Of a stretch of 35,103 bases of DNA, positions 9,101 to 15,956 are shown piece by piece. Below the pieces are notes generated by a model. It had not been told where the DNA came from. It made no database searches and saw only the letters and a program-made list of their open reading frames with translations. The translations under genes and the position numbers were made by a program. The DNA lies in the NCBI GenBank assembly GCA_017994575.1, contig JAGOKN010000024.1, forward strand, positions 1-35,103, given 5' to 3'. Each line of letters begins with the position of its first letter. Positions within the stretch are counted from its first letter, which is position 1. Source of the DNA: Nitrosomonas sp. (GTDB lineage Bacteria; Pseudomonadota; Gammaproteobacteria; Burkholderiales; Nitrosomonadaceae).

Positions 9101-11517
9101 CCGGCGCTGCTTATGTGCCGCTTGATGTGGATTATCCCGCTGATCGGCTCGCATTCATGATAAAAGACAGCGCGCTATCACTGCTCATTACGCAAAGCAG
9201 GGTATTGGCTAAGCTCGAATTCGATGCGGTACCTAAATTGGTCGTGGATACCATTGCGCTTGAAGCGGAATCGGCAAGTAATCCGCAGATATCCGTTCAT
9301 GAGCATAATCTGGCTTATGTTATTTACACCTCCGGATCCACGGGCTTGCCGAAAGGTGTGGCGGTGACGCATGGTCCGCTCGCCATGCATTGCCAGGCGA
9401 CTGCCCGGATTTATGATATGCATCCCGGTTCGTGCGAACTGCTCTTTATGTCTTTTTCGTTCGATGGTGCGCATGAACGCTGGCTGACCGCGTTGACCGT
9501 CGGTGCCGGGTTGGCGGTGCGAGATCAGGAATTATGGACAGCCGAGCAGACTTACGATGCTTTGCATCATTATGGTATTACCAATGCCGCGTTTCCACCG
9601 GCTTATCTTGGCCAGGTTGCAGAATGGGCAGTGCCGCGTAATGATCCGCCACCGGTAGAACTGTATGTGTTCGGTGGCGAAGCGATGCCCAAAGCTTCTT
9701 ATGATCTGATTCGCCAGACATTGCGGCCGCACACGTTGATTAATGGTTATGGGCCGACTGAGACCGTGGTCACGCCATTAATCTGGAAAACGCAAGCCAA
9801 CACCAGTTTTGATTGTGCATATGCGCCTATTGGGCGACCTGTGGGCGAACGTGTCGTGTATGTATTGGATGTCGATATGCAGCCGGTGCCGATGGGTATC
9901 GTAGGTGAGCTTTATATTGGTGGCTACGGATTGGCGCGAGGCTATTTGGGGCGCGCCGGTTTGACCGCTGAACGCTTTATTGCCGATCCATTTGACGACA
10001 ATGGTAGTCGCCTCTACCGCACCGGTGATCTGGTCAGATGGATGGATGACGGCAATATCGAATATGTCGGTCGCGCGGATCATCAGGTGAAAATACGCGG
10101 ATTCCGTATTGAATTAGGTGAAATCGAGGCACGTATCCGTGAGATCGCCGGGGTTGCCGATGTGGCGGTTGTTGTCTATGAAAGTGTAACGGGTGCGCAG
10201 CTGGTGGCGTATGTTGTTCCTGTCGCCGAGCAAGCAGCGCAGAATCTGATGGCGCAATTAAAACAAACGCTCGCCAATCGATTACCCGAATATATGCTGC
10301 CGGCACATTTTATGCCATTAGTCACGTTGCCACGCTTGCCGAGCGGCAAGCTTGACCGCAGAGTGCTACCGGAACCGGGCGCTTTGGCGAGCGATGCTTA
10401 TCAAGAACCATCGACACCTGCAGCCAGAGCGCTGGCAGACATATGGCAGGCAGTACTGGGTGTGGAACGGGTCGGCGAGACCGATAATTTCTTTGCATTA
10501 GGCGGCGATTCATTATCCAGCCTGAAAGTCATGGCGCGTATGCGCAATCTTAACAATGAGAAATTGAATTTCAAGCTGCGAGATTTGATACAACGGCCAA
10601 CCATCGCCAGTTTATTGGGATTGGACAAGCAAACGATTACAAGTCCGAATGGGTTATTGGCACTAAATCAACCGAGCGGAAATAAGGAAATTAAACCGTT
10701 ATTTTGCATCCATGCCGGATTGGGTACGGTGTTTGACTACCAACCGCTGGCGCGGCAATTACAAGGTGCGCGGGCGGTTTATGGATTACCTTGCCGCATG
10801 CTGGCTGATCCTGCGCACAGGGACGTATCCCTAAGCCAAATGGCAGAAGATTATTGCACAATGATTCGAGCTATCCAGCCGGAAGGACCGTATCATTTGC
10901 TGGGCTGGTCGTTGGGCGGCACGTTGGTTGCCATGATGGCTGCATTGTTGGAGGCTAATGAGCAGAGCGTGGCATTTCTGGGTTTGATCGACCCCTATAT
11001 TCCTGGAACCGAACCATCGCAATCCGATGACTGGCGGCAGGATCTTGTTGATTTTGTTTCCGTGGCAATTCCTGGTGCTGTACTGGATGATATCTGGGAG
11101 ACAACGCTGTCCAGTCAGTCTCCAGCGATGGTGACAAAGCAGATAATCATTGCGTTACTGGAAAAAGTGTTGGCTATTAGACAAGCTGAGATTCAAGCTG
11201 GCGAATGTACGGCGCTTCAAGGCTATACCGACATGGGCGCGGAAGAGTTGGCGCATATCTTTCTTATTGCACGTCATTTAAAGACACTCTCGTTGCAAAC
11301 AACTACCTTGAATCCATTGAGTACTCAGACAATTTGCTGGTGGGCGGCTGAGCGCAAGGCGAATGAACGGCTTGCGCTGGAACAGCAAATTAAACCGGCC
11401 AAAATACACGCGATGGAAATCGATACCGGTCATTTTGATATCGTGCGTGCTGAATCTTTGTTATCAGCGGTTAAATTACTGTTGACGACACCCTTAACTG
11501 ATCGTGTTTATAGTTAA
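97..11517 (+). CDS. Siderophore non-ribosomal peptide synthetase, 5'-truncated: [C]-A-PCP-E-C-A-PCP-C-A-PCP-TE
   Basis: About 3800 residues of a multimodular NRPS that joins amino acids on carrier-protein thioesters and releases the peptide through a C-terminal thioesterase. The reading frame is closed upstream by TGA at 88-90, and the first possible start (GTG 97) lies inside foreign-looking DNA. The protein enters mid-way through a condensation domain, with HHIISDAW at 151-174, only about 19 residues in; an intact C domain has some 130 residues before this motif. The true gene start is therefore missing. All later domains carry intact core motifs (see module entries), and no stop or frameshift occurs in over 11 kb. 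It is followed by convergent transport genes, and hydroxylase and acetyltransferase genes lie nearby, which together point to a hydroxamate siderophore. Without an intact 5' end the gene may be inactive, or this end may be an assembly junction. Confidence 0.93.
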   Translation: MGRWWGWRDTEHHLVVVMHHIISDAWSNRIIIDEFAARYRAQVEGLEFSLPPLAIQYADYALWQRNWLEAGEKERQLTYWRSQLGATHPVLQLPTDHLRASTAIYRAARYDFVLPASLTTRLQRQAQDRGTTLFMALLTGFQVLLYRYTGQSDLRVGVPIANRHRIEIEGVVGLFVNTQVLCSRIDGRMPLSVLLDQTREAALGAQTYQDLPFEQLVEALQPERSLHQNPLFQVMFNHLREDYRALRQLPGLTVEEYELGERGAQFELTLDTVERPDGRIDARFTYAAELFEADTIKRLSEHTLRVLKQLAETPERCLGDITLLSAAEWQQLTGWGVNERRYANTKPVHRLIERQVIERPDATALIFGDTELSYAQLNGRVNRLAHQLMALGVKPESRVGIAVERSIDMVIGLLATLKAGGAYVPLDPAYPRERLNHMVTDSAIELLLTQSHVKERIPHAEACHVVELDTLDLTDWPDNNPAVNLHGEHLAYIIYTSGSTGKPKGVGVAHGPLAMHVQSIGELYGMTAADRELQFASINFDGAHERWLVPLAFGAALMPRDNELWAVDHTVAEIAKHRITIACFTPGYLQQLAEFAGSAGRDLSIRSYTVGGEAMSRTGFDFVQQTLHPPRIINGYGPTETVITPLIFKAYPGTQFDSSYLPIGSPVGDRAAYIVDAEMNPVAQGVIGELYLGGVGLARGYLNRPGLTAERFVADPFDGNGGRLYRTGDLARWRSDGQIDYLGRLDHQVKVRGFRIELGEIETQLLLQPEIRETVVVAKEGPNGARLVAYIALHAENAVDTAELRGSLGKYLPDYMIPSAIVVLESLPLNANGKVDRKLLPEPEFVGMGGYEAPQGAVEELLATIWKEVLGIDQVGRNDNFFELGGDSILSLQIVTKARRAGWKITPRQLFERQTVAALASIAKPLEELAKTIPAQSDLVDITAPIPMLPIQLDFFAQAIPRREHWNQAVLLKSRQPLQAAWLDQALKAVVQHHSALHFCYSEQTHGQWQQMAAESSMQAVLWVRQATDAEQLLALCNEAQRNLNLQQGSLVRAMLVDMADQTQRLLLVAHHLVIDGVSWRILIEDLEIAYQQAKNHETINLPEVTTGYSVWTQRLQQYSDSYAVEFAYWQNQVNVPVSLPCDFPEGSNSISNHTRITARLDQTQTQALLKDAPAAYRTQVNDLLLAALGSVLCQWSGHQKILVDLEGHGREDLYLDIDLSRTIGWFTALFPVILDSSGDLPQRIKRIKESLRQMPNKGLGYGLFKYYGTAAQRQIIRGLPKAQVVFNYLGQFDSSFEEQAPWMLADEAIGDLMDHDVIQQHDLSINSHIYNGELCLEINYSKARYAKTAIETFVESLLTELKAIIGHCRQGVRGVTPSDFPLVQLTQGELDDLPIPVEQLEDLYPLSPMQTGMLFHSVFDRNGGMYLNQLSADIEHLSVERFKAAWQAAIDRHEILRTGFVQEGKIPLQWVAKAAELPFIVHDWRNQNTHPLTYQRRDLDALAQSEHTSGIDLRKPPLVRIVVVRLTEERYHVIMTIHHLLLDGWSTSQLLGEVLRHYGGAALPSSRTHYRDFIEWLRDRDQEASKIYWQERLRHTTESTRLADVVSAPTISGGGYREFIHPLNRTLTDDLVHFCKREHITINTIIQAAWALLLGHYTGQQTVTFGVTVAGRPADLPEADQMLGLFINTLPVNIALQPERTIGAWLQDLQIQNLASREHEHTPLYEIQRWTGQSRQGLFDSILVFENYPIDEVFKQHTPGGLAFSDVKGRETTNYPITVSVVETIGLTLQYGYACKDFAETTVRCIAAQVEQLLREITRSEVKCLGDITQLSATEWQQLQNWGINERRYANTEPVHRVIERQVGEHPGATALIFGDTELSYAELNRRVNRLAHQLTALGVKPESRVGIAVERSIDMVVGLLAALKAGAAYVPLDPNYPRERLNHMVTDSAIELLLTQSPLRERIPHAATCHVLELDTLDLTGWPEHNPDVRLHGEHLAYIIYTSGSTGKPKGVAVAHHALVEHAYVAIDFFKLRSADRMLQFSTINFDGFIEQLFPPLCAGAAIVLRGSLLWDSETFYRELIDKRITVADLTTAYWFLLVQDFAKLGPRNYGLLRQVHAGGEAMSPEGIKAWQQAGMSEITLLNTYGPTEAIVTATVADCGGNYLDHDLELPQVTIGKPLPARCIYLLDVNLAPVMSGIPGELCIGGELLARGYLNRPGLTAERFIADPFDEKGGRLYRTGDLAKWRSDGQIEYLGRLDHQVKVRGFRIELGEIETQLLLQPEVREAVVIAKEGSNGARLVAYISLHAGSTLDTTVLRESIAKALPDYMMPSAIVVLESLPLNANGKVDRKLLPEPEFISTDLYEAAQGEVESALVAIWAEVLGISRIGRNDNFFELGGDSILSLQIVTKARRMGWKITPRQLFEQQTIAALAQVTEIVSESVVEELRPENACLEDYLDAGIIATLSFGNSEIEDIYPLSPTQEGMLFHTLEAPGTGLYVNQISVEVEGLDAERLAHAWQQMIIRHPVLRTGFLWQAGLVRPLQIVFKHIEATVIHLDWRGKHHLEACIVAYADEELRREFDFLNPPIRLSLIRIDENRHQLVWTKHHILLDGWGDSMLVSDWLRCYNGEMLAQPGPDYSVYVRWLAKQDKQVAQHFWQAELGNTEGPTRLADSVSKAVKTNNRSDFAQIYTHWSSDETRRLQIFAQQMHITLNTFVQAAWALLLQRYTGKQTVIFGATVAGRPPSLPKADEILGLFINTIPIPVERRSDLTVSEYLSALQATNARLRDYEHTSLADIQRWSGFSGQPLFDSIVVFENFPINAALRSDEHYGLRFGEIAGKGLTGYAMDLQVVVGDTLEIEYAYGCNDFTDEFVINLRSQMEGLMREMMAYPQRVVGELGWLGKQQLDQLFLLRGHTDSSEILSRAYQPVHHLIERNAVHQPDAIALLMGEQEISYAELNVRANKLAHRLISLGAGAETRIGVAMERSLDIIVTLLAILKSGAAYVPLDVDYPADRLAFMIKDSALSLLITQSRVLAKLEFDAVPKLVVDTIALEAESASNPQISVHEHNLAYVIYTSGSTGLPKGVAVTHGPLAMHCQATARIYDMHPGSCELLFMSFSFDGAHERWLTALTVGAGLAVRDQELWTAEQTYDALHHYGITNAAFPPAYLGQVAEWAVPRNDPPPVELYVFGGEAMPKASYDLIRQTLRPHTLINGYGPTETVVTPLIWKTQANTSFDCAYAPIGRPVGERVVYVLDVDMQPVPMGIVGELYIGGYGLARGYLGRAGLTAERFIADPFDDNGSRLYRTGDLVRWMDDGNIEYVGRADHQVKIRGFRIELGEIEARIREIAGVADVAVVVYESVTGAQLVAYVVPVAEQAAQNLMAQLKQTLANRLPEYMLPAHFMPLVTLPRLPSGKLDRRVLPEPGALASDAYQEPSTPAARALADIWQAVLGVERVGETDNFFALGGDSLSSLKVMARMRNLNNEKLNFKLRDLIQRPTIASLLGLDKQTITSPNGLLALNQPSGNKEIKPLFCIHAGLGTVFDYQPLARQLQGARAVYGLPCRMLADPAHRDVSLSQMAEDYCTMIRAIQPEGPYHLLGWSLGGTLVAMMAALLEANEQSVAFLGLIDPYIPGTEPSQSDDWRQDLVDFVSVAIPGAVLDDIWETTLSSQSPAMVTKQIIIALLEKVLAIRQAEIQAGECTALQGYTDMGAEELAHIFLIARHLKTLSLQTTTLNPLSTQTICWWAAERKANERLALEQQIKPAKIHAMEIDTGHFDIVRAESLLSAVKLLLTTPLTDRVYS
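105..4290 (+). other. NRPS module 1: partial C, A (pocket DGECTGGITK), PCP, E
   Basis: Partial condensation domain to about 1050 (HHIISDAW at 151). The adenylation domain runs about 1130-2640, with TSGSTGKPKG at 1582-1611, the pocket start FDGAHE near 1720, NGYGPTE near 1996 and NGKVDR near 2593. By alignment to the GrsA pocket from memory, the specificity residues read D-G-E-C-T-G-G-I-T-K. An acidic residue at the third position fits a basic side chain, and I think N5-hydroxyornithine (or its acyl derivative) is likeliest. The carrier protein has its phosphopantetheine serine at 2758-2760 (LGGDSI). The epimerisation domain runs about 2930-4230, with HHLVIDGVSW from 3307, RTIGWFTALFP near 3760 and NYLGQF near 3958. 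This residue should therefore be D-configured. The substrate is inferred, not shown. Confidence 0.8.
4291..7440 (+). other. NRPS module 2: C, A (pocket DGEDHGTVTK, Lys-like), PCP
   Basis: The condensation domain starts at YPLSPMQTGMLFH (about 4309) and has HHLLLDGW from 4711, placed to accept a D-residue from the preceding epimerase. The adenylation domain runs about 5650-7160, with TSGSTGKPKG at 6106-6135, FDGFIEQ near 6238, NTYGPTE near 6529 and NGKVDR near 7132. The pocket reads D-G-E-D-H-G-T-V-T-K, close to codes I recall for lysine in pyoverdine synthetases. The carrier-protein serine is at 7300-7302. No epimerase follows. The flanks of this A domain are nearly identical to those of module 1, while the substrate-binding core differs completely. 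Confidence 0.8.
7441..11517 (+). other. NRPS module 3 and release: C, A (pocket DGEAVGGVTK), PCP, thioesterase
   Basis: The condensation domain starts at YPLSPTQEGMLFH (about 7528), with HHILLDGW from 7918. The adenylation domain runs about 8880-10360, with TSGSTGLPKG at 9328-9357, FDGAHE near 9463, NGYGPTE near 9742 and SGKLDR near 10342. The pocket D-G-E-A-V-G-G-V-T-K resembles that of module 1, suggesting a second hydroxyornithine-type residue. The carrier-protein serine is at 10510-10512. The terminal type I thioesterase runs about 10690-11517. Its nucleophile lies in GWSLGG (Ser 10909-10911), the likely acid in GLIDPY near 10990, and the likely His in TGHFD (11431). Release may be by hydrolysis or by cyclisation onto a hydroxamate side chain; the sequence does not decide. 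Confidence 0.8.
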
Positions 11518-11607
11518 AATGACCGATTCATCAAGGAAGGGTATTGATTTCGCCGGGAAGTTTCGGCTGATCGATTAATAGCCACGGGGTTCTTTATTAA
11601 TAATTTT

Positions 11608-12870
11608 TCAGCCATGATTGGCGGTTCTTACGCGCGCCCAGCGTTTTCTTTGCCAGATGATCACACCTGTCACCGATAACGTTGCGACCAATAATCCCAT
11701 TATTGAGATCATAATGCGTCCAGGCAGGCCAAGAATGCGGCCGGAATGTAGCGGAAACTGGGCATCCAGAAAGATGTCGCCAGCACTGCCGCTGCCCGGA
11801 ACTCTGTCGCCTAGATAGCTGCCATCCTGTCCGTCAAAATAAAGCCATGGATTGCCGAGACCGAACTCAGCGTGGTCGTGTCCTGGTTCGTGAAATGTAA
11901 CGCCATAAATGCCATATTCCGGCTCGTAAAACATACCGCCGAGCGGTGTCTGCCAATTTCTTCTTTGAGCTTCCGCGCTGGCGAGCCGAATGATTTCGTG
12001 TCGCCCGATACCGGGTTCGATCGGTTCATCATGCGGATTCGGTGTGCGTATCGCAAAGGGATCAGGGGTAAGTTCGGAAAAGATCGATACGATAGGGCGT
12101 GTGATTTCCAATTTGAGATTCATCGATACCGCAGTGACAGCAAGTATTAATAGTAAGCCCCATAGCCACACGCCACCTGAGCGATGCAAATCAAAATTTA
12201 ACTTATAACCGCCTTGTTGCCAGCGGAAAGCAAACGATTTACGCCAGGTTTGGAGGTTTGGGAATGATATCCATAGTGCGATGAAACAATCGATGCACCA
12301 TACGATCGCCAGAATGCCCATAAATATAATGCCTAATTCGATATCGAATGCGTCCGGAATATGCATGCTGAAGTGCAGTTTGTACAGAAAGGATAGGAAA
12401 TCTTCCCGGTTGAGCGAAATTTTGCCCCACATGCGTGTACCACGTATCTCTCCATTAACCGGATCCAGTGCAATTTGATTGAAGCCCAAATCAAATGCTT
12501 TGCCGGTTGCAGGGTCAATGCGGCCAATGACGCTTAATCCCAGGTTATGCTCGGGTTCGATGGATAGCGGCAGCCAAGTGATGAGTATTTTTGGATTGGA
12601 TGCTTCAAATTGATCAGCGAGTGCTAAAGGAGAAAGCGGTTCTCCTTGGCTTTGTCGATTGAATAATTGTGGATTTAACCATTCATCGAGTTCATGATCC
12701 CAGGAGATGATTGCGCCGGTCAGGCCTGAAATAAACAGGAAGACAGCCAGAAAAAGACCGACCCAACGGTGTAGCAGCGTAAGAATTTGACGGCTTGTTC
12801 TGGATTTTGCGGATTGTTTTTCCTGTGGTTGAATTTCTGTGGGTATTGCAGATTCAATAAATTTTTTCAT
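11608..12870 (-). CDS. PepSY-domain inner-membrane protein, siderophore-associated
   Basis: A 420-residue protein of the PepSY-associated transmembrane family (PiuB/COG3182 type). Four hydrophobic helices are visible: about residues 36-57 (after the HRWVG motif), 175-197, 231-251 and 387-408. A large periplasmic part lies between the first two. Members near pyoverdine genes (FpvG type) are linked to reduction of ferric siderophore in the periplasm, and conserved His in HRWVG and HR fits heme or metal contacts. Its start lies 4 nt after the stop of the upstream ABC transporter on the same strand, so the two are co-transcribed and probably translationally coupled. It converges on the NRPS with a 90-nt gap that shows no strong terminator hairpin. 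The family is clear; the iron-release role is inferred from context. Confidence 0.85.
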   Translation of the reverse strand: MKKFIESAIPTEIQPQEKQSAKSRTSRQILTLLHRWVGLFLAVFLFISGLTGAIISWDHELDEWLNPQLFNRQSQGEPLSPLALADQFEASNPKILITWLPLSIEPEHNLGLSVIGRIDPATGKAFDLGFNQIALDPVNGEIRGTRMWGKISLNREDFLSFLYKLHFSMHIPDAFDIELGIIFMGILAIVWCIDCFIALWISFPNLQTWRKSFAFRWQQGGYKLNFDLHRSGGVWLWGLLLILAVTAVSMNLKLEITRPIVSIFSELTPDPFAIRTPNPHDEPIEPGIGRHEIIRLASAEAQRRNWQTPLGGMFYEPEYGIYGVTFHEPGHDHAEFGLGNPWLYFDGQDGSYLGDRVPGSGSAGDIFLDAQFPLHSGRILGLPGRIMISIMGLLVATLSVTGVIIWQRKRWARVRTANHG

Positions 12871-12874
12871 AACA

Positions 12875-14545
12875 TCAAGCTACGCTATTTGCTGTTATCA
12901 ATGTCGAAATGGTTGTGTCAATTTCGGTTTTTGATGGCTGGGTATTCGCATTAGTCAAACGACCATTTTCCATGCGTATGAGACGATCGGCTAGGTGAAA
13001 ATAACGATCATCGTGCGAAATGACTAATATTGTTTTGCCCATCGCACGTAATTCCGGGAGCAATTCATGATAGAAGATTTCTTTAAAAACAGGATCCTGA
13101 TCAGCCGCCCATTCATCGAACACGAGGAAAGGACGATTTTCGAGATAGGCGACGACCAGAGCTAATCGTTTACGTTGCCCTTGCGATAGCGTTAGCGTAG
13201 TAAAAGCGCCATCTTGGACTTTTACTTTATGTTGTAGATGAAGTTTGGCTAAAAGTTCATTTCCCTTTTGATCCAGATCCTTGACATGGTTCGTTTCAAG
13301 TAATTGATCAAAAAGATGGAAGTCAGAAAAAATTGTCGTGAAGAACTGTCTGTAGTCATCACGATTAGTGGCATCGACGATGACACCGTTGAGAATGATT
13401 TTACCTTCTTCCGGAGGATAGAGTCCTACCAACAATTTCGCCAAGGTTGTTTTGCCGCTGCCATTACCTCCGACCAGAAAGGTGATTTCTCCCGCATGAA
13501 ACTGCAAGTCAATCGGGCCCAGGGTAAACATTTCATCTTTTTGTTCATGATAATAACGATGTAATATCCCTTGCAATACGATGGATTGCAGCGGTGGCAG
13601 CTCGACTTTGCTGGTTTGATGTTCCGAAGAGAGCATGGAACGTGTAATTTCATCAATTCGATCAGCTGATACTTGCGCTAGATTGGCGCGAGGAATATTC
13701 AATAGCAGTGCTTCGAGTGGTCCCAGCATATAAACAAATACCAACGCATAACCCGTCATGATCAATGTTCGATCGGGCACATCCCCAACCAGCATGAATA
13801 GCACCATGCCAATGAATGCATAAATCAGAAAATTCCCCCAGCTTGCTGAAGCCACAAAGATCGACATGCCAAGTGTCCGCTCTTTACGCACTTTTTCAAT
13901 CGACTGTCCGAGTACTTCATCGTAGAAGGCGGTGCGTTTATCTCGATTAAGACGTAATTCCTTTGCACCGTCTGTGAGTGAACGAAAATAAGCAAATAAA
14001 TTATCCTGCTCCTGAGCGGCGATATCGAGGTGCCGTATGGCACGAAGATGGGCAAGATGATATCCAAGTGAGCCAAATCCTATGACAAGGATGGCGAGTA
14101 AGAAAACTTGCCATGACAGAAAAGCCATGTAGACCAGACAACCGGCAACCACGACGGCATTGGTCAGAATGACCGGAAAACTAACAAAAAATTCGGCCAC
14201 ACGCGTGCAATGTTCGGAAAGCGCGGATTGTATACGCGCGGCACCCAGTAGTTCGAGTTGCCGGTAATCCGCAACAATCACACGTTTTGCGATAAAGCTG
14301 CGCAGTTCAGCGTGCGCACGCTGTCCTAACCGTTCAAATAAGATGGCTGCCGCCATATAACTCAACATGACACAGAGCGCGGTTGCTGCGAATAGCAGCG
14401 CCATTTCTCCGTTATCCGATTCAGCGGTTGTTAGTGCAGCGCTGATTTGTGCAAGTAGAAGGACACTGCAAATCCCATGCACTATGCTTGCGATGGATGC
14501 GCTTAACAGCAGGGGTTTGGATTGTTTAATAAGATACTTCAGCAT
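12875..14545 (-). CDS. Cyclic peptide/siderophore export ABC transporter, PvdE/SyrD type
   Basis: A 556-residue half transporter with six helices in an N-terminal membrane domain (about residues 10-285) fused to an ATPase. Walker A is GGNGSGKT (359-366), the signature LSQGQRKRL (453-461) and Walker B FLVFDEWAADQDP (from 473). The 'FDEWAADQDP' variant is typical of the PvdE/SyrD group, which moves NRPS siderophore precursors or lipopeptides from cytoplasm to periplasm as a homodimer. It is first in an operon with the PepSY gene and divergent from the acetyltransferase/hydroxylase genes, sharing a control region with a candidate Fur box. No truncation is seen. Confidence 0.93.
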   Translation of the reverse strand: MLKYLIKQSKPLLLSASIASIVHGICSVLLLAQISAALTTAESDNGEMALLFAATALCVMLSYMAAAILFERLGQRAHAELRSFIAKRVIVADYRQLELLGAARIQSALSEHCTRVAEFFVSFPVILTNAVVVAGCLVYMAFLSWQVFLLAILVIGFGSLGYHLAHLRAIRHLDIAAQEQDNLFAYFRSLTDGAKELRLNRDKRTAFYDEVLGQSIEKVRKERTLGMSIFVASASWGNFLIYAFIGMVLFMLVGDVPDRTLIMTGYALVFVYMLGPLEALLLNIPRANLAQVSADRIDEITRSMLSSEHQTSKVELPPLQSIVLQGILHRYYHEQKDEMFTLGPIDLQFHAGEITFLVGGNGSGKTTLAKLLVGLYPPEEGKIILNGVIVDATNRDDYRQFFTTIFSDFHLFDQLLETNHVKDLDQKGNELLAKLHLQHKVKVQDGAFTTLTLSQGQRKRLALVVAYLENRPFLVFDEWAADQDPVFKEIFYHELLPELRAMGKTILVISHDDRYFHLADRLIRMENGRLTNANTQPSKTEIDTTISTLITANSVA

Positions 14546-14548
14546 GGT

Positions 14549-14740
14549 TTATCCATTTGATAAAGATATATCTAGTGACGAATGGTGAAGATAAATGTTT
14601 ACTCTGCCATGGCAGTATCTAAGGTGTTTTTCAGTAAATAAACAATCTATTTCTCCAAGATTTATAACCGGATGTTCGGCACGATATTGCCAATAGCACG
14701 GCCATTTTTCATTCCAATTTAGCGTTCTGCAGCTAGTCAA
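14549..14740 (-). CDS. Possible 63-codon leader ORF before the ABC exporter (doubtful)
   Basis: A TTG-initiated ORF ends in TAA only three bases before the ATG of the ABC transporter. A GGAG lies about 5 nt upstream of the TTG in a correct Shine-Dalgarno position. The peptide is rich in Trp, Cys and His, has no membrane segment and belongs to no family I know. It is not an MbtH-like protein, which one might expect in an NRPS locus. It could be a short coupled gene, a leader, or chance. The ribosome site and spacing are the only support. Confidence 0.2.
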   Translation of the reverse strand: MTSCRTLNWNEKWPCYWQYRAEHPVINLGEIDCLFTEKHLRYCHGRVNIYLHHSSLDISLSNG

Positions 14741-14765
14741 AATTCTCCGATAAAAGAAAATAATA

Positions 14766-14784
14766 AATAATAATACTTCTCATT
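14766..14784. promoter_or_regulatory. Candidate Fur box in divergent control region
   Basis: The 19-mer AATAATAATACTTCTCATT matches the classical Fur consensus at 12 of 19 positions and lies in an AT-rich tract between the divergent ABC-exporter operon and the acetyltransferase/hydroxylase genes. Fur with Fe(II) would repress both when iron is sufficient. The match is imperfect, and AT-rich DNA gives chance matches. I saw no other site of this quality in the window by eye. Confidence 0.4.
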
Positions 14785-14838
14785 CGTCTTCAAGAAATAG
14801 ATAAGATAATTACTAAAATTAATTTCTCTTGGAGAAAA

Positions 14839-15946
14839 ATGGATTCACCTCAATTAAATCATCAATCGTGTGAGTTGCTAATGGAGCAATCGATGCTTCC
14901 AACACGCTTGTTATCCTGCCCGGATCAAGTTTGCTATCACGTTGCGTATGAAGCTAAAACGTTGCGTGTCAGGAATAATGAAAATGGGAAAGAAACAATC
15001 TGGCATTTGTCTGTGCAATCCGATCAATTGAGATTGCAATGGATCGATTCTTCTTCAATTCAGCCTGAGGTGTCTGAATTACTGGCGGCGGTGGAAGCTT
15101 CGTTTGCCAGCTATCCGCATCAGAAAAAATTATCTTTATTTATTCCAGATAGACAATTTAAGTCGCTATTCGACTCGGGTGTTTTGGTTAAAGATGAGGA
15201 TAATCAGATTGTTGTTTATGTGGATTTGTTCTGGCAGCAAGCCAGAATATGGCGTCCCTCAATTCTCACCCAGGTCTTCCCAATACGCTATGTCTTTAGT
15301 CATGGGCGACGTCATCCGCTTCGACCACCCAAGCCTATGGGCACAGTTTATCAACGATATATTACGTGGCTGGATTGTACCCTGACTTTTCGAGCCGTCG
15401 ATCTGGCAGCTGATCTGAGTCGTTTCAATCGCTGGATGAATGATCCGGTCGTGGCAGAGTTCTGGCAGGAAGCAGGCGATCTAGCGAAACACCATGCTTA
15501 TCTCAGAGCTATCGAAGCCGACCCACATGTAATTAACCTACATTGGTTGTCTGGATGATGAACCATTTGGTTATTTTGAAATTTATTGGGCCAAGGAAAA
15601 CCGCATCTCTCCCTATTACGACGTGGATGATTTTGATCGCGGATGGCACGTATTGATCGGTGAACCGCATATGCGTGGCAGGTCTTTTGTGACCGCCTGG
15701 TTGCCATCCATTTCGCATTATTTGTTTCTTGATGATGACAGAACACAGCGCATTGTTATTGAGCCTCGCGCTGACAACCATAAGATGATTCGTAACCTTG
15801 CGCAATGCGGATATGCAAACACCAAGGAATTTGATTTTCCGCACAAGCGCGCGATGCTCGGCATGCTGTCGCGCGAACGCTTTTTTTCTGAACAACTATG
15901 GGTGCCGCGCAGTATTACGTCACCTCATTCTGTACCTTTATCCTAA
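14839..15946 (+). pseudogene. Siderophore hydroxamate N-acyltransferase (GNAT, IucB/RhbD type), frameshifted
   Basis: This should acylate the N-hydroxylated ornithine or lysine made by the next gene. The first part (frame 1, ATG 14839, GGAG upstream at about 14830) runs to a premature TGA at 15556-15558. The second part continues in frame 2 through G-C-L-D-D-E-P-F-G-Y-F-E at about 15545-15580 and the RGWHVLIGE and MRGRSF segments typical of this acetyltransferase family, to TAA 15944-15946. Removing the C at 15541 restores a single ORF of about 368 codons reading ...HVINLIGCLDDEPFGYFE. So one inserted base separates two otherwise good halves. It is either a true recent mutation or a sequencing error. 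The stop lies 10 nt before the hydroxylase start, indicating one operon. Confidence 0.85.
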
Positions 15947-15956
15947 GGATTACTTC

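Noticed and set aside
11518-11607. Possible terminator between convergent NRPS and PepSY genes (GCCG...CGGC near 11551)
   Set aside because: Only a 4-bp stem and no adjacent T-run of the right kind; too weak.
15798-15956. Longer start for the N-hydroxylase
   Set aside because: The extension overlaps the conserved C-terminus of the acetyltransferase, while ATG 15957 has a ribosome site and is followed directly by the FAD motif.
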